A stretch of DNA of 64,000 bases, from the NCBI GenBank assembly GCA_026398875.1, contig JAPLSB010000017.1, positions 248,001 through 312,000 on the forward strand, written 5' to 3'. Each line of letters starts with the position of its first letter. Position 1 is the stretch's first letter. The stretch comes from Gammaproteobacteria bacterium (GTDB lineage Bacteria > Pseudomonadota > Gammaproteobacteria > Nevskiales > Nevskiaceae). The translations under genes and the position numbers were made by a program. The notes beneath the pieces are model-generated. The model was not told where the DNA came from. It saw only the letters and a program-made list of their open reading frames with translations, and did not search any database. This document shows, piece by piece, positions 8,410 through 18,209 of the stretch.

Positions 8410-10026
8410 TCAGAGGTCGCCGTACACCGCGGTGATCGGATAACGCCGCTCGCGGCCAAACGCCCGCGGCGTGACTTTCGGTCCGGGCGGCGCCTGTCGC
8501 CGCTTGTACTCGGAACGCCGCACCAGCCCGGCCACACGCCGCACGGTCGCCTCATCGAAGCCCATCGCGACGATCTCGGGAATCGAGCAACAGCGCTCGA
8601 CGTAGGCTTCGAGAATCGGGTCGAGCACCTCGTACGGCGGCAACGAATCGGAATCCTTCTGGTCCGGGCGTAGCTCGGCGGTTGGTGGTCGTTCGATCAC
8701 GCGTTCCGGGATCACCGGCGAAATCGTGTTGCGGTAGCGAGACAACGCGTAGACCAGCGTCTTGTAGACGTCCTTGATGGGCGCAAAGCCGCCGCACATG
8801 TCGCCGTACAGCGTTGCGTAGCCAACGGCCATCTCGCTCTTGTTGCCGGTGGTCAGCACCACGCTGCCGAACTTGTTCGACAGCGCCATCAGCAGCACGC
8901 CGCGGCTGCGCGACTGCATGTTCTCTTCGGTCAGGTCGATCGGACGATCGCCGAACAGCGGCGCCAGCGTTTCGCCGAACGCCGTGAATGGCTTTTCGAT
9001 CGGCAGCACCGAGTAGCGGATGCCCAGCCGTTCGGCCTCGATGCGGGCATCGTCGTTCGACATGTCCAGCGTGTAGCGCGACGGCAGCGACACCGCCCAT
9101 ACCTTCTCCGGCCCGAGTGCATCGGCGGCGATCGCAGCGATCAGCGCCGAGTCGATGCCGCCGGACAAGCCGAGCAGCACGCCGGGAAAGCCATTGCGGG
9201 TCACGTAGTCGCGCGTCGCCTGCACCAGCCCGGCATAGACCTCGGCTTCGGTCGAGGTCGAAGCACGGATCGCGCCGTGCGGCGTCAGCGCCTCGAAGCG
9301 GATCGGATAGACGCCTTCCTCGAACAGCGGCGCCCGGAAGCCGATCTCGCCGCTCGCCGAGATCGCCATCGAATCGCCGTCGAAAACCAGTTCGTCCTGC
9401 CCGCCCGTGCAGTTGACGTAGACGATCGGCAAGCCGACTTCCGCCCCCCGCTGGCGCAGCACGGCCAGGCGCTCGGCCGGCTTGCCGATGTTGTACGGCG
9501 ACGCGTTGATGTTCAGCAGCGCTTGCGCGCCGGCCGCCTTCGCAGCCGCGGCCGGCCCTGCGCCCCAGATGTCTTCGCAGATGCACAGGCCGATGCGCAG
9601 ACCTTCGAGCGTGAACACGGCAGCACCAGTCGCACCCGGCTCGAAGTGGCGCTTCTCGTCGAACACGCCGTAGTTCGGCAGCAACTGCTTGCGGGCGCGG
9701 ACCACCAGCTGCCCATCGCGATAGACCGAAGCCGCGTTGTAGACGCTGCCGCCCGCGTAGTCCGGATGACCGACAACGATGTGGATGCTGCTGGACGCTG
9801 CCGCAATCTTCGCCAATGCCGCTTCGATCGCCTGCGGCAGCGCCGTGCGCAGCAGCAGATCATCCGGCGGGTAACCGAGCAGCGACAACTCCGGCGTGGC
9901 AACCAGTTGCGCGCCGAATTCGTCACGCGCCCGCGTGGCAGCGGCGACGATCTTGGCGACATTGCCGTCGAGATCGCCGACCCACAGATTGAGCTGGGCG
10001 GCGGCCAGAACCAGCGGCTTGTTCAT
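8410..10026 (-). CDS. nadE: Glutamine-dependent NAD+ synthetase
   Basis: 538-residue two-domain enzyme that amidates deamido-NAD+ using glutamine as ammonia source. The N-terminal nitrilase-type glutaminase domain has the catalytic triad Glu46 (ATPELSLLGYPP), Lys113 (ARKQLLPNYGVF) and Cys150 (CICEDIW). The C-terminal synthetase domain has the ATP pyrophosphatase loop SGGIDS at 288-293. The start at 10026 is preferred to an in-frame ATG 33 bases upstream because MNKPLVLAAAQLNLWVGD is the usual N-terminus. Confidence 0.96.
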   Translation of the reverse strand: MNKPLVLAAAQLNLWVGDLDGNVAKIVAAATRARDEFGAQLVATPELSLLGYPPDDLLLRTALPQAIEAALAKIAAASSSIHIVVGHPDYAGGSVYNAASVYRDGQLVVRARKQLLPNYGVFDEKRHFEPGATGAAVFTLEGLRIGLCICEDIWGAGPAAAAKAAGAQALLNINASPYNIGKPAERLAVLRQRGAEVGLPIVYVNCTGGQDELVFDGDSMAISASGEIGFRAPLFEEGVYPIRFEALTPHGAIRASTSTEAEVYAGLVQATRDYVTRNGFPGVLLGLSGGIDSALIAAIAADALGPEKVWAVSLPSRYTLDMSNDDARIEAERLGIRYSVLPIEKPFTAFGETLAPLFGDRPIDLTEENMQSRSRGVLLMALSNKFGSVVLTTGNKSEMAVGYATLYGDMCGGFAPIKDVYKTLVYALSRYRNTISPVIPERVIERPPTAELRPDQKDSDSLPPYEVLDPILEAYVERCCSIPEIVAMGFDEATVRRVAGLVRRSEYKRRQAPPGPKVTPRAFGRERRYPITAVYGDL

Positions 10027-10068
10027 CGGTTGTTCGCGTCCACGAAAGAGGCTCGACATTAAACGAGA

Positions 10069-10092
10069 AAGGGCGCGACGAATCGCGCCCTT
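10069..10092 (-). terminator. Rho-independent terminator of sucCD
   Basis: Perfect 10-bp stem AAGGGCGCGA/TCGCGCCCTT with a 4-base loop, 27 bases after the sucD stop. On the minus strand it is followed by a T-rich run (TTTCTCGTTT). It separates sucCD from nadE. Confidence 0.85.
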
Positions 10093-10119
10093 CCCGGTTA
10101 CTTCAGCTGCGAGCAGCGA

Positions 10120-10989
10120 TCAGAGCAGCGACTTCATCGCCGCGCCGAGATCGGCCGGCGAGCGGACGGTCTTCACACCGGCCGCTTCGAGTGCCGCGAA
10201 CTTCTCGTCGGCCGTGCCCTTGCCGCCGGCGATGATCGCGCCGGCATGGCCCATGCGCTTGCCGGCAGGGGCCGTGACACCGGCGATGTAGGCGACCACA
10301 GGCTTCTTGATGTGCTGCTTGATGTAGGCCGCAGCTTCTTCTTCCGACGAGCCGCCGATTTCGCCGACCATGATCATGCCGTCGGTTTCCGGATCGGCTT
10401 CGAAGCGCTTCAGCACGTCGATGAAGCCGAGGCCGCGCACCGGGTCACCGCCGATGCCGACACAGGTCGACTGACCGAGGCCGTTCTGGGTCGTCTGATG
10501 CACGGTTTCATAGGTCAGCGTGCCCGAACGAGACACGATGCCGATGCGGCCCGGCTTGTGAATGTGGCCCGGCATGATGCCGATCTTGCACTGGCCGGGC
10601 GTGATCACGCCGGGGCAGTTCGGGCCGATCAGCACGGCGTCCGGATAGGCCTTCAGCGCGGCCTTGACCTTGACCATGTCGATCACCGGGATGCCTTCGG
10701 TGATGCAGATGATGACCTTGATGCCGGCGTCGGCCGCTTCGAGGATCGCATCCGCGGCACCCGGGGCCGGCACGTAGATCATCGTCGCGTCGGCGCCAGT
10801 CGCCTTCACGGCATCGTGCGCGGTGCTGAACACCGGCAGGCTCAAGTGCGTGCTGCCGCCCTTGCCGGGCGACACGCCGCCAACGATCTTGGTGCCGTAG
10901 GCGATCGCCTGTTCGGAGTGGAAGGTGCCCTGCTTGCCGGTGAAGCCTTGACAGATCACTTTCGTGTTCTTGTCGATCAAGATGCTCAT
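10120..10989 (-). CDS. sucD: Succinate--CoA ligase (ADP-forming) subunit alpha
   Basis: 289-residue TCA-cycle enzyme subunit, standard length. CoA-binding N-terminal domain ([18 protein letters not shown]...), and the phosphohistidine region [17 protein letters not shown] near the C-terminus. It pairs with sucC upstream on the same strand, but the genes are 192 bases apart rather than nearly contiguous, and the gap contains a duplicated copy of this gene's first codons plus two strong hairpins. Confidence 0.97.
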   Translation of the reverse strand: MSILIDKNTKVICQGFTGKQGTFHSEQAIAYGTKIVGGVSPGKGGSTHLSLPVFSTAHDAVKATGADATMIYVPAPGAADAILEAADAGIKVIICITEGIPVIDMVKVKAALKAYPDAVLIGPNCPGVITPGQCKIGIMPGHIHKPGRIGIVSRSGTLTYETVHQTTQNGLGQSTCVGIGGDPVRGLGFIDVLKRFEADPETDGMIMVGEIGGSSEEEAAAYIKQHIKKPVVAYIAGVTAPAGKRMGHAGAIIAGGKGTADEKFAALEAAGVKTVRSPADLGAAMKSLL

Positions 10990-11062
10990 GTTTTGTTCTC
11001 GTAAATTTTCGGCTTTATTCGAGGATGTACGCGCTGGGCCCTGTCAATTCTTCAGACCCCGG

Positions 11063-11081
11063 CCCGGCGAGAAGCGCCGGG
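11063..11081. repeat. GC-rich hairpin in the sucC-sucD gap
   Basis: Perfect 7-bp stem CCCGGCG/CGCCGGG with a 5-base loop, between sucC and sucD. No T-run follows on either strand, so it is more likely an attenuator or mRNA-processing/stability element than a full terminator. Confidence 0.6.
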
Positions 11082-11087
11082 CGTCAG

Positions 11088-11122
11088 TTGCGCTTGCGAG
11101 CAGTGCTCGCAAAGCAGCGCAA
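11088..11122. repeat. Extended palindrome in the sucC-sucD gap
   Basis: Nested inverted repeat: outer 7-bp arms TTGCGCT/AGCGCAA enclose a 9-bp stem TTGCGAGCA/TGCTCGCAA around a single base. It abuts the stop codon of the duplicated sucD mini-frame at 11123. Confidence 0.7.
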
Positions 11123-11158
11123 CTAACCCTTGGTGTCCTTGTTGATCAGAATGCTCAT
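11123..11158 (-). pseudogene. Duplicated, truncated copy of the sucD 5' end (11 codons)
   Basis: ATG at 11158 opens an 11-residue frame [11 protein letters not shown] ending in TAG at 11123. The genuine sucD begins [11 protein letters not shown], so this is a near-exact copy of its first 10 codons, located between the sucC stop (11182) and sucD, and immediately followed by a 35-base palindrome. It looks like the scar of an insertion or tandem duplication that separated sucC from sucD. It may still be translated as a leader peptide; that is untested. Confidence 0.75.
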
Positions 11159-11181
11159 TGCAGTCTCATTGATCCTTGGTT

Positions 11182-12345
11182 TCAGGCCTTGCTGGCAGCG
11201 ACGACGGCCTTGGCCGCTTCGGTGAGATCGGAAATCGGCGTGATGGCGAGGCCGGAATCGCGCAGCAGCGCCTGGCCCTTCTCCATGTTGGTGCCCTGCA
11301 GGCGGGCGATCACCGGGATCTTCAGGCCGACCTGCTTGACCGCCGCAATGATGCCTTCGGCAATCAGGTCGCAGCGGACGATGCCGCCGAAGATGTTGAT
11401 GAAGATGGCCTTCACTTCCGGGCTGGCGGTGATCAGCTTGAACGCTTCGGTGACCTTTTCGGCCGTGGTGCCGCCGCCGACGTCGAGGAAGTTGGCCGGC
11501 TGGCCGCCGTGCAGCTTGACGATGTCCATCGTCGCCATCGCCAGGCCCGCGCCGTTGACCATGCAGCCGATGTCGCCTTCCAGCGTCACGTAGTTCAGGT
11601 CGTACTTGGCTGCAGCGCGCTCGCGCTCGTCTTCCTGGCTGGCGTCCCGCATTTCGGCGATCGCCTTCTGCCGGAACAGCGCGTTGTCGTCAAAGTTCAG
11701 CTTGGCGTCGAGCGCGAAGACATTGCCTTCGCTGGTCACGATCAGCGGGTTGATCTCGACCATGCTGGCATCGAGTTCAACAACGATGCGGTAGACGCCG
11801 AGCAGGATCTTGGTGAACTGGTCGACCTGGTCCTTGGTCAGGTCCATGAAGAAGCCCAGCTCGCGCGCCTGGTACGGCTGCAGGCCGGCGGCCGGGTCGA
11901 CGATGATCGACTTCAGCTTTTCCGGCGTGTGCTCGGCCACTTCCTCGATGTCCATGCCGCCCGCGGCCGAGGCCATCACGACGACCTTTTCGGTCGAGCG
12001 ATCGACAAGTGCCGACACGTAGAGTTCGCGCGCGATGTTCGACGGCTTCTCGACCCAAACCGAATGGATCGGCAGACCCTTGGCATCGGTCTGCTTGGTG
12101 ACCAGCTGCTTGCCCAGCATCGCCTTCGCGGCTTCTTCGGCGGCATCGGCGCCGCTGACCAGCTTGACGCCACCCGCCTTGCCGCGACCGCCGGCATGGA
12201 CCTGCGCCTTGACCACGACCTTCTCGGTGCCGAGCTGCTTGGCGACCGCGCGTGCCTGCTCCGGGCTGGTCGCCAGGCCGCCCTGCGGGACCGGGATTCC
12301 GTAACGCGCAAAAACTTCCTTCGCCTGATACTCGTGCAGGTTCAT
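11182..12345 (-). CDS. sucC: Succinate--CoA ligase (ADP-forming) subunit beta
   Basis: 387-residue ATP-grasp subunit that binds the nucleotide and pairs with SucD. Standard N-terminus [23 protein letters not shown]-grasp elements ([19 protein letters not shown]) and C-terminal ligase domain ([17 protein letters not shown]...[14 protein letters not shown]). Length equals the family norm (388). First gene of the sucCD operon. Confidence 0.97.
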   Translation of the reverse strand: MNLHEYQAKEVFARYGIPVPQGGLATSPEQARAVAKQLGTEKVVVKAQVHAGGRGKAGGVKLVSGADAAEEAAKAMLGKQLVTKQTDAKGLPIHSVWVEKPSNIARELYVSALVDRSTEKVVVMASAAGGMDIEEVAEHTPEKLKSIIVDPAAGLQPYQARELGFFMDLTKDQVDQFTKILLGVYRIVVELDASMVEINPLIVTSEGNVFALDAKLNFDDNALFRQKAIAEMRDASQEDERERAAAKYDLNYVTLEGDIGCMVNGAGLAMATMDIVKLHGGQPANFLDVGGGTTAEKVTEAFKLITASPEVKAIFINIFGGIVRCDLIAEGIIAAVKQVGLKIPVIARLQGTNMEKGQALLRDSGLAITPISDLTEAAKAVVAASKA

Positions 12346-12538
12346 GCAGCCCCCAAGGATGGTTGAGACTTGTACATTGGCACGGCAATGCGCCAATGCG
12401 TGTGCGGATTTGATACAGCAGTTCGAAGCGCGCGCATTTTCCATGAATCGCCCGGTGCAGGCAAAGCATTTGCACCGTTACACTTTTTCGCATCCGCGGG
12501 AAAACCTTCCGCGAAATCAACCCTCAACAGGCGACGAC

Positions 12539-12751
12539 ATGTCACTACTCATTCGGGTGTTGTTTCTCGCCGCCGTCGGCTGGCTTTTGTATCGCGCCTA
12601 TATCCGCTGGCAGGTCGGCGACCGCCGCGGCAGCCGGCCACCAGAGCCGCTGCAGACCGTCGCCCGCTGCGAAGGCTGCGGCACCTACCTGCCGGTCCAG
12701 ACCCTGTCGCCGCAGGGGCGCTGCGGGGCCTGCGAACAGAAGCGGCCGTAA
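12539..12751 (+). CDS. PP0621-family small membrane-anchored zinc-ribbon protein
   Basis: 70 residues: one N-terminal transmembrane helix (about 5-22), a basic linker and a C-terminal four-cysteine cluster (CEGCGTYLPVQ...GRCGAC), the layout of PP0621-family proteins. Function unknown. It lies 28 bases before pilS and is probably cotranscribed, as it often is next to pilS in gammaproteobacteria. Confidence 0.8.
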   Translation: MSLLIRVLFLAAVGWLLYRAYIRWQVGDRRGSRPPEPLQTVARCEGCGTYLPVQTLSPQGRCGACEQKRP

Positions 12752-12779
12752 ATCGCCGCTAGCGCGGTTTCCGCCGACG

Positions 12780-14366
12780 ATGGACAACCGCGAGCGCAGC
12801 CGCTTCCTCGACCCGGAAGACTGGCGAATCGTCATCACGCTGGCGGCCTACCGGCTGGTGCTGGTGGTGCTGCTGGCGGTGGTCCACGGCTTCAAGCTGG
12901 TGCCGTACTTCTTTGATCGCGCCGACCCCGGCCAGTTTTTCACGATCATCACCGTCTATGCGCTGCCGGCCGTGGCCTTGCTGGCGGCGGCGCTGACGCG
13001 GCAGCCGAGCCTGCGGGTGCAGGCGCACATCTCGTTCGTCGTCGACACGCTGGCGATCGTGTCGATGATGTACACGGCAAACGGCGTGTCGTCCGGGCTC
13101 GGCGTGCTGCTGATCACACCGGCCGTCGGCTGCAGCCTGGTGCTGCCGCCGCGCCTCGGATTGCTGCACGCGGCACTCGGCACCTTCGCCGTGCTCGGCG
13201 CCGAATTGTGGCGGCAGTCGCAAGGGCAGTTCGAAACCGCCGACATCACCAACGCCGGCCTGATCGGGCTGATGCTGTTCGCCACCTCGCTGGGCGCCGG
13301 CGCCGTTGCCCAGCGAGCACGCAAGAGCGAGGCGCTGGCAGCGCGCTTCGGCAGCGATCTGGCCAGCCTGTCGCGGCTCAACGAACGCATCGTCGAAAGC
13401 ATGGACACGCCGGTGCTGGTCGTCGACGAGGAACGCCGGCTGCGCGTGCAGAACGCTGCCGGTCGCCGGCTGCTGGCCAGCCCGCAGCTCGATGGCCGGC
13501 CGCTGGCCAGCGCGCTGCCGGTGCTGAACGATGCGCTGGAACGCTGGCAGGAAGCGCCGAACCGCGATCCACAGCCGATCAGCCTCAGCATCGGCGGACC
13601 GGAACTGCTGCCGCGCTTCACGCGGCTCGGCTTCAACGCCTGGGCGCCGGTGCTGGTGCTGCTCGACGACGCCGCCCGGGTCCGCGAACAGGCGCAGCAG
13701 CTGAAGCTGGCGGCGCTCGGGCGCTTGTCGGCCGGCATTGCCCACGAGATCCGCAACCCGCTGTCGGCGATCCGCCATGCCGGCCAACTGCTGGCGGAAT
13801 CGCCGGAACTGCCGAGCGAAGACCAGCGCCTGCTGGAGATGATCCAGCGCCACACCACGCGCATCGACAAGATCGTCGAAGACGTGCTGCGCCTTTCGCG
13901 GCGGGAAGCGGCCGTGCCGCGAGCGCTGTCGCTGCGCGCCTTTCTCGAACGCTGCATCGCCACCTGGCGCGAGGGCTGCCCGAACGGTACCCGTACCGTG
14001 CTGATCGTCGGCGTCAGCGACGCGCTGACGGTGCGCTTCGATCCGGACCAGCTGCAGCAAGTGCTGCACAACCTCTGGCAGAACAGCTTCGACCACGGCG
14101 CCGCCGATGGCCGGCACGTCACCGTACAGCTGGCGGCCGGCCGAATGAATCCCGGCCAGCGTCCGTATCTCGACGTCAGCGATGACGGCAGCGGCATCCC
14201 GTTGCTGGTGCGTGAACAGCTGTTCGAACCGTTCTTCACCACCGCCAGTCGCGGAACCGGCCTCGGCCTGTATCTGTCACGAGAAATATGTGAATACAAT
14301 CAAGCACGTCTGCTGCATCTGCCGACCGAGACGGGCACCTGCTTCCGGCTGATCTTCGCCAGCTGA
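12780..14366 (+). CDS. pilS: Two-component sensor histidine kinase PilS
   Basis: 528-residue inner-membrane kinase controlling type IV pilin transcription. About six transmembrane helices fill residues 20-175, followed by a PAS-like segment (about 200-295), a HisKA domain with phospho-acceptor His322 in AGIAHEIRNPLSAIRHAG, and an HATPase domain with N box (NLWQNSFDH), DDGSGIP and GTGLGLYLS motifs. PilR follows 22 bases downstream. Confidence 0.93.
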   Translation: MDNRERSRFLDPEDWRIVITLAAYRLVLVVLLAVVHGFKLVPYFFDRADPGQFFTIITVYALPAVALLAAALTRQPSLRVQAHISFVVDTLAIVSMMYTANGVSSGLGVLLITPAVGCSLVLPPRLGLLHAALGTFAVLGAELWRQSQGQFETADITNAGLIGLMLFATSLGAGAVAQRARKSEALAARFGSDLASLSRLNERIVESMDTPVLVVDEERRLRVQNAAGRRLLASPQLDGRPLASALPVLNDALERWQEAPNRDPQPISLSIGGPELLPRFTRLGFNAWAPVLVLLDDAARVREQAQQLKLAALGRLSAGIAHEIRNPLSAIRHAGQLLAESPELPSEDQRLLEMIQRHTTRIDKIVEDVLRLSRREAAVPRALSLRAFLERCIATWREGCPNGTRTVLIVGVSDALTVRFDPDQLQQVLHNLWQNSFDHGAADGRHVTVQLAAGRMNPGQRPYLDVSDDGSGIPLLVREQLFEPFFTTASRGTGLGLYLSREICEYNQARLLHLPTETGTCFRLIFAS

Positions 14367-14388
14367 CTCCATTCGAACCGACGGTTTC

Positions 14389-15723
14389 ATGAGCAAAGCA
14401 CTGGCGCTGATCGTCGATGACGAGGCCGACATCCGCGAGCTGCTGGAGATCACGCTGTCGCGCATGGGGCTGCGCACGGTGGCCGCCGGATCGCTGCACG
14501 AAGCGCGCGCACGGCTGGCCGAACAGAGCTTCGATCTGTGCTTCACCGACATGCGCCTGCCCGACGGCAACGGCATCGAGCTGGTCGGGCTGATCCAGAA
14601 GAAACACGCCGGCCTGCCGGTCGCGGTGATCACCGCCTACGGCAGTGCCCAGGCCGCCGTCGAAAGCCTGAAGGCCGGCGCCTTCGATTTCGTGTCCAAA
14701 CCGATCGACCTCGGCCAGCTGCGCAAGCTGGTCGATACCGCGCTGAAGCTGCGCGCCGGTACTGCCGCCGACGACGGCGGCCTGCTCGGCGACACGCCGG
14801 TGATCGACGCGCTGCGGGCGCTGATCGAACGCCTGGCGCGCAGCCAGGCGCCGGTGCACATCACCGGCGAATCGGGCACCGGCAAGGAATTGGTGGCACG
14901 GCTGATCCACAGCCGCAGCCCGCGTGCCGACGCGCCGTTCGTGCCGGTCAACTGCGGGGCGATTCCGGCCGAGCTGATGGAGTCCGAGTTCTTCGGCCAT
15001 CTGAAGGGCAGCTTCAGCGGCGCCACGCGCGACAAGGCCGGGCTGTTCCAGGCAGCCGAGGGCGGCACGCTGTTTCTCGACGAGGTCGGCGATCTGCCGC
15101 TGCACATGCAGGTGAAACTGTTGCGGGCGCTGCAGGAGCGCGCGGTGCGACCGGTCGGCGGCGAAACCGAAGTGCCGGTCAACGTCCGGGTGATTTCCGC
15201 CACCCACAAGGATCTGGGCGAACTGACCGCTGCCGGCAGCTTCCGTCAGGACCTGTACTACCGGCTGAACGTCATCGAAGTCCGCACGCCAAGCCTGCGC
15301 GATCGCCAGGCCGACATTCCGCTGCTGGCCGAGGCAATCCTGAGCCGGCTGGCGCAGGCCAACGGGCTCGATCATCCGCCGAAGCTCGATGATTCGGCAC
15401 TCGGCCGGCTTCGCGACTATCCGTTTCCGGGCAATGTCCGCGAGCTGGAAAACGTGCTCGAGCGCGCCGTGACGCTGAGCGACGGCAGCCGGATTTCGGC
15501 CGACGACCTGCGGCTGCGCAGCGATGTGCAGCCGATCGCGGCCGCGCCGGTGGCCGTACCGGCCATCGCCAGCGACCTCGAAGGCCAGATGGAGGACATC
15601 GAGCGCCGGGCGATCATCGAAGCGCTGGAAAAGTCGCGTTACAACAAGACCCGGGCCGCTGCCCTGCTCGGCATGACCTTCCGGTCGCTGCGCTACCGGA
15701 TCAAGAAACTGAACATCGAATGA
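14389..15723 (+). CDS. pilR: Sigma-54-dependent response regulator PilR
   Basis: 444-residue NtrC-type activator. The receiver domain has Asp10/Asp11, phospho-acceptor Asp54 (FTDMRLPDG) and Lys104. The AAA+ domain has Walker A GESGTGKE (160-167), the sigma-54 contact loop as GSFSGA (207-212) and Walker B (TLFLDEVGD). A C-terminal Fis-type HTH lies at MEDIERRAIIEALEKSRYNKTRAAALLGM. Together with PilS it should activate pilA from a sigma-54 promoter. The contact loop differs from the common GAFTGA at two positions. Confidence 0.94.
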   Translation: MSKALALIVDDEADIRELLEITLSRMGLRTVAAGSLHEARARLAEQSFDLCFTDMRLPDGNGIELVGLIQKKHAGLPVAVITAYGSAQAAVESLKAGAFDFVSKPIDLGQLRKLVDTALKLRAGTAADDGGLLGDTPVIDALRALIERLARSQAPVHITGESGTGKELVARLIHSRSPRADAPFVPVNCGAIPAELMESEFFGHLKGSFSGATRDKAGLFQAAEGGTLFLDEVGDLPLHMQVKLLRALQERAVRPVGGETEVPVNVRVISATHKDLGELTAAGSFRQDLYYRLNVIEVRTPSLRDRQADIPLLAEAILSRLAQANGLDHPPKLDDSALGRLRDYPFPGNVRELENVLERAVTLSDGSRISADDLRLRSDVQPIAAAPVAVPAIASDLEGQMEDIERRAIIEALEKSRYNKTRAAALLGMTFRSLRYRIKKLNIE

Positions 15724-15784
15724 GCGCGTCGCGACCGCCGGACGTACCCGCTGCGCGAATCACGCCACCACCCTGGGGACTGCC

Positions 15785-17653
15785 TTGAAGATCATCCACT
15801 GCTCGATCGCCACTGCCATGGCCCTGCTGATCGGCGGCTGCGCCGGCAAGGCCGCCAAGCCGCAGGCGGCGGCGGTGCCGCCGGCCGTGCTGGCGCTGAA
15901 GGCACCGGCGGCCAATGTCGATCCGGCTCGGCAGCTGTCGGATCTGCTGGCCGCGGAATGGCAGCGCTGGCTGCGCAACAATCCCGAGGAAGCCTCGCTG
16001 CTCGGCGAGCACCGCCACGACGATCGCTGGAGCGACTACAGCCTTGCCGCCATCGACGCGCGCAATCGCGATGACACTGCCGCGCTGCAGAAGCTGCTGG
16101 AAATCGATCGCGAACGTCTGAGTCCGGCCGATCAGCTGAACTTCGACCTGTACCGCCAGCAGCTCGAACGGGCGATCGAAGCGCACCGCTATCGCGGCTT
16201 CCTGATGCCGATCAATCATCTGAGCGGACCGCAGACCGCCGACCAGGTGACCGAACTGCTGAGCTTCGGATCGGTCGCCGATTACGAAAACTGGATCGCC
16301 CGTCTGCGCGGTGTCGCGGTACTGATCGACCAGCACATCGACCTGCTGCGCCTCGGCATCGCCGAAGGCCGGACCGCACCCGCAGTGACCGTCCAGCGCA
16401 TTCCGGCGCAGATCGATCGGCAACTGGTCGGCAAGCCCGAGGCCAGCCCGTTCTACGCGCCATTCGCGCAATTCCCGGCCAGCATTCCGGCCGCCGAGCA
16501 AGCGCGGCTGCGCGACAGCGCCCGGGCGGCCATTCGCGAATCGGTGCTGCCTAGCTACCAGCGGCTGCGCGACTTTGTCGGCAACGACTATCTGCCGCGC
16601 TGCCGCGCCAGCATTGGCCTTGCCGATCTTCCCGATGGTCGCGACGCCTATGTCTTCGCCGCCCGCGACAGCACCACCACCGGCCTAAGCCCGGAAGAAA
16701 TTCATGCGATCGGCCTGCGCGAAGTGGCGCGCATCCGCAGCGAGATGGAAACGATCCGCAGCACGGTCGGCTATCGCGGCAACCTGAAGGCGTTCTTCGG
16801 CCACTTGCGCCGCGATCCGAAGTTCTTTCACAAGGATGGCGCGTCGCTGCTGCTGGCCTACCGCGACATTGCCAAGCGCATCGACCCGGAGCTGCCGAAA
16901 CTGTTCGGCAAGCTGCCGCGCCAGCCGTACGGCGTTCGTGCCGTTCCCGCCGCCCAGGCGCCGGACACCCATACCGCCTACTACCAGCCGGGCGCTGCCG
17001 ATGGCACCCGCGCCGGCAATTTCTACGCGAACCTGTACAAGCCAGGCTCGCGGCCAAAGTGGGAACAGGAAGCGCTGACCGCGCACGAAGCGGTGCCGGG
17101 CCATCACCTGCAGATCGCCCTGCAGCAGGAAATGGTGGCCGACGCCGGCGGCAGCACGCCAGCGTTCCGCAGCCAGATCTCGTTCACCGCGTTCGTCGAA
17201 GGCTGGGCGCTGTATGCCGAAAGCCTAGGCCCGGAAATCGGCCTCTATCAGGACCCCTACGCGAAGTTCGGCCAGCTGACCTACGAGATGTGGCGCGCGG
17301 TGCGGCTGGTCGTCGATACCGGCATGCACTGGAAAGGTTGGACGCGCCAGCAGGCGATCGACTTCTTCAAGGCCAACACGCCGCGCGCCGAACTGGACAT
17401 CGTCAACGAGATCGACCGCTACATCGCCTGGCCGGGCCAGGCGCTGGCTTACAAGATCGGCGAACTGAAGATCAAGGAACTGCGCGCCCGTGCCGAAACC
17501 GCGCTCGGTCCGAACTTCGACATCCGCAGCTTCCACGACACGGTGCTCGGCTCCGGCGCGATCCCGCTGGACCTGCTGGAACGCAATGTCGATGCCTGGA
17601 TCGCCAGCCGTCAGGGCGGCGTGATCGTCAAGCTGCGCACGCCTGCGCCTTGA
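15785..17653 (+). CDS. DUF885 family lipoprotein, putative zinc metallopeptidase
   Basis: 622 residues with a lipoprotein signal (MALLIGGC), then a DUF885 domain. The HExxxGHH-type motif HEAVPGHH is at residues 434-441, with downstream conserved FVEGWALYAESLG. Start is TTG at 15785, preceded by GGGGAC. Members are predicted exported peptidases; the substrate is unknown. It follows pilR by 61 bases but has no obvious functional tie to it. Confidence 0.88.
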   Translation: MKIIHCSIATAMALLIGGCAGKAAKPQAAAVPPAVLALKAPAANVDPARQLSDLLAAEWQRWLRNNPEEASLLGEHRHDDRWSDYSLAAIDARNRDDTAALQKLLEIDRERLSPADQLNFDLYRQQLERAIEAHRYRGFLMPINHLSGPQTADQVTELLSFGSVADYENWIARLRGVAVLIDQHIDLLRLGIAEGRTAPAVTVQRIPAQIDRQLVGKPEASPFYAPFAQFPASIPAAEQARLRDSARAAIRESVLPSYQRLRDFVGNDYLPRCRASIGLADLPDGRDAYVFAARDSTTTGLSPEEIHAIGLREVARIRSEMETIRSTVGYRGNLKAFFGHLRRDPKFFHKDGASLLLAYRDIAKRIDPELPKLFGKLPRQPYGVRAVPAAQAPDTHTAYYQPGAADGTRAGNFYANLYKPGSRPKWEQEALTAHEAVPGHHLQIALQQEMVADAGGSTPAFRSQISFTAFVEGWALYAESLGPEIGLYQDPYAKFGQLTYEMWRAVRLVVDTGMHWKGWTRQQAIDFFKANTPRAELDIVNEIDRYIAWPGQALAYKIGELKIKELRARAETALGPNFDIRSFHDTVLGSGAIPLDLLERNVDAWIASRQGGVIVKLRTPAP

Positions 17654-17699
17654 TCGGCTGCGCCGCGCCGACAAACGCACCCTAACCACAAGAAAAGAC

Positions 17700-17722
17700 G
17701 CGGCACCGGAGGTTCCGGGCCG
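17700..17722. terminator. Hairpin between convergent genes
   Basis: Imperfect stem GCGGCaCCGGA/TCCGGgCCGC around GGT, in the 112-base gap between the DUF885 gene and the convergent unknown gene. It could end transcription from either side; no strong T-run. Confidence 0.45.
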
Positions 17723-17765
17723 CGCCGAAGTTTGCGCAGGCTGCGTTGCTGCGCGAGGAGATAGT

Positions 17766-18209
17766 TCAGGCCGCGCGGGCGTACTGCGGCTGCGCGCGGA
17801 TCTCGGAGGCCAGCGGCGCCGTGACGGCGGTTGCCGGCAGCGGGCCGAACAGCACACTGACGTTGTCGACCGTCACCTCCGCTTCAAGCACTGCAGACGC
17901 CGACAGACCCGCGGCGATCAGACGGCGGCGCGCGGACTCGGCCCCCCGATTGCGCCCGGCCACCAGCGCCTCGACGTAATCGGCCAGCGCCACCAGACGC
18001 GGCGTTTCAAGTGCCGTGACCGGCAGGCGGGCGATGCCCGCGATCGTCGGCAGGCGGCTCTGGACCACCGCCTGCTCGGCGAGGCCGAGCTGCGAATCGC
18101 GGCCGAACAGGCCACGGCTGCGGAAGTAGTCGGCCAGCACGGCGCGCGACAGGCCGGTGGTGCCGAGGATGTTGCTGCGAACGTTCGAATTCCGAGTGTT
18201 GGTGCTCAT
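17766..18209 (-). CDS. Hypothetical protein divergent from a LysR regulator
   Basis: 147 residues, mostly helical and Ala/Leu-rich, with no signal peptide or membrane segment and no motif I recognise. A second in-frame region continues far upstream on the opposite strand of the LysR gene, but that is a shadow; the ATG at 18209 starts MSTNTRNSNVRSNILG. It is divergent from the LysR gene across a 138-base gap, the usual arrangement for a regulator and its target. Confidence 0.6.
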   Translation of the reverse strand: MSTNTRNSNVRSNILGTTGLSRAVLADYFRSRGLFGRDSQLGLAEQAVVQSRLPTIAGIARLPVTALETPRLVALADYVEALVAGRNRGAESARRRLIAAGLSASAVLEAEVTVDNVSVLFGPLPATAVTAPLASEIRAQPQYARAA

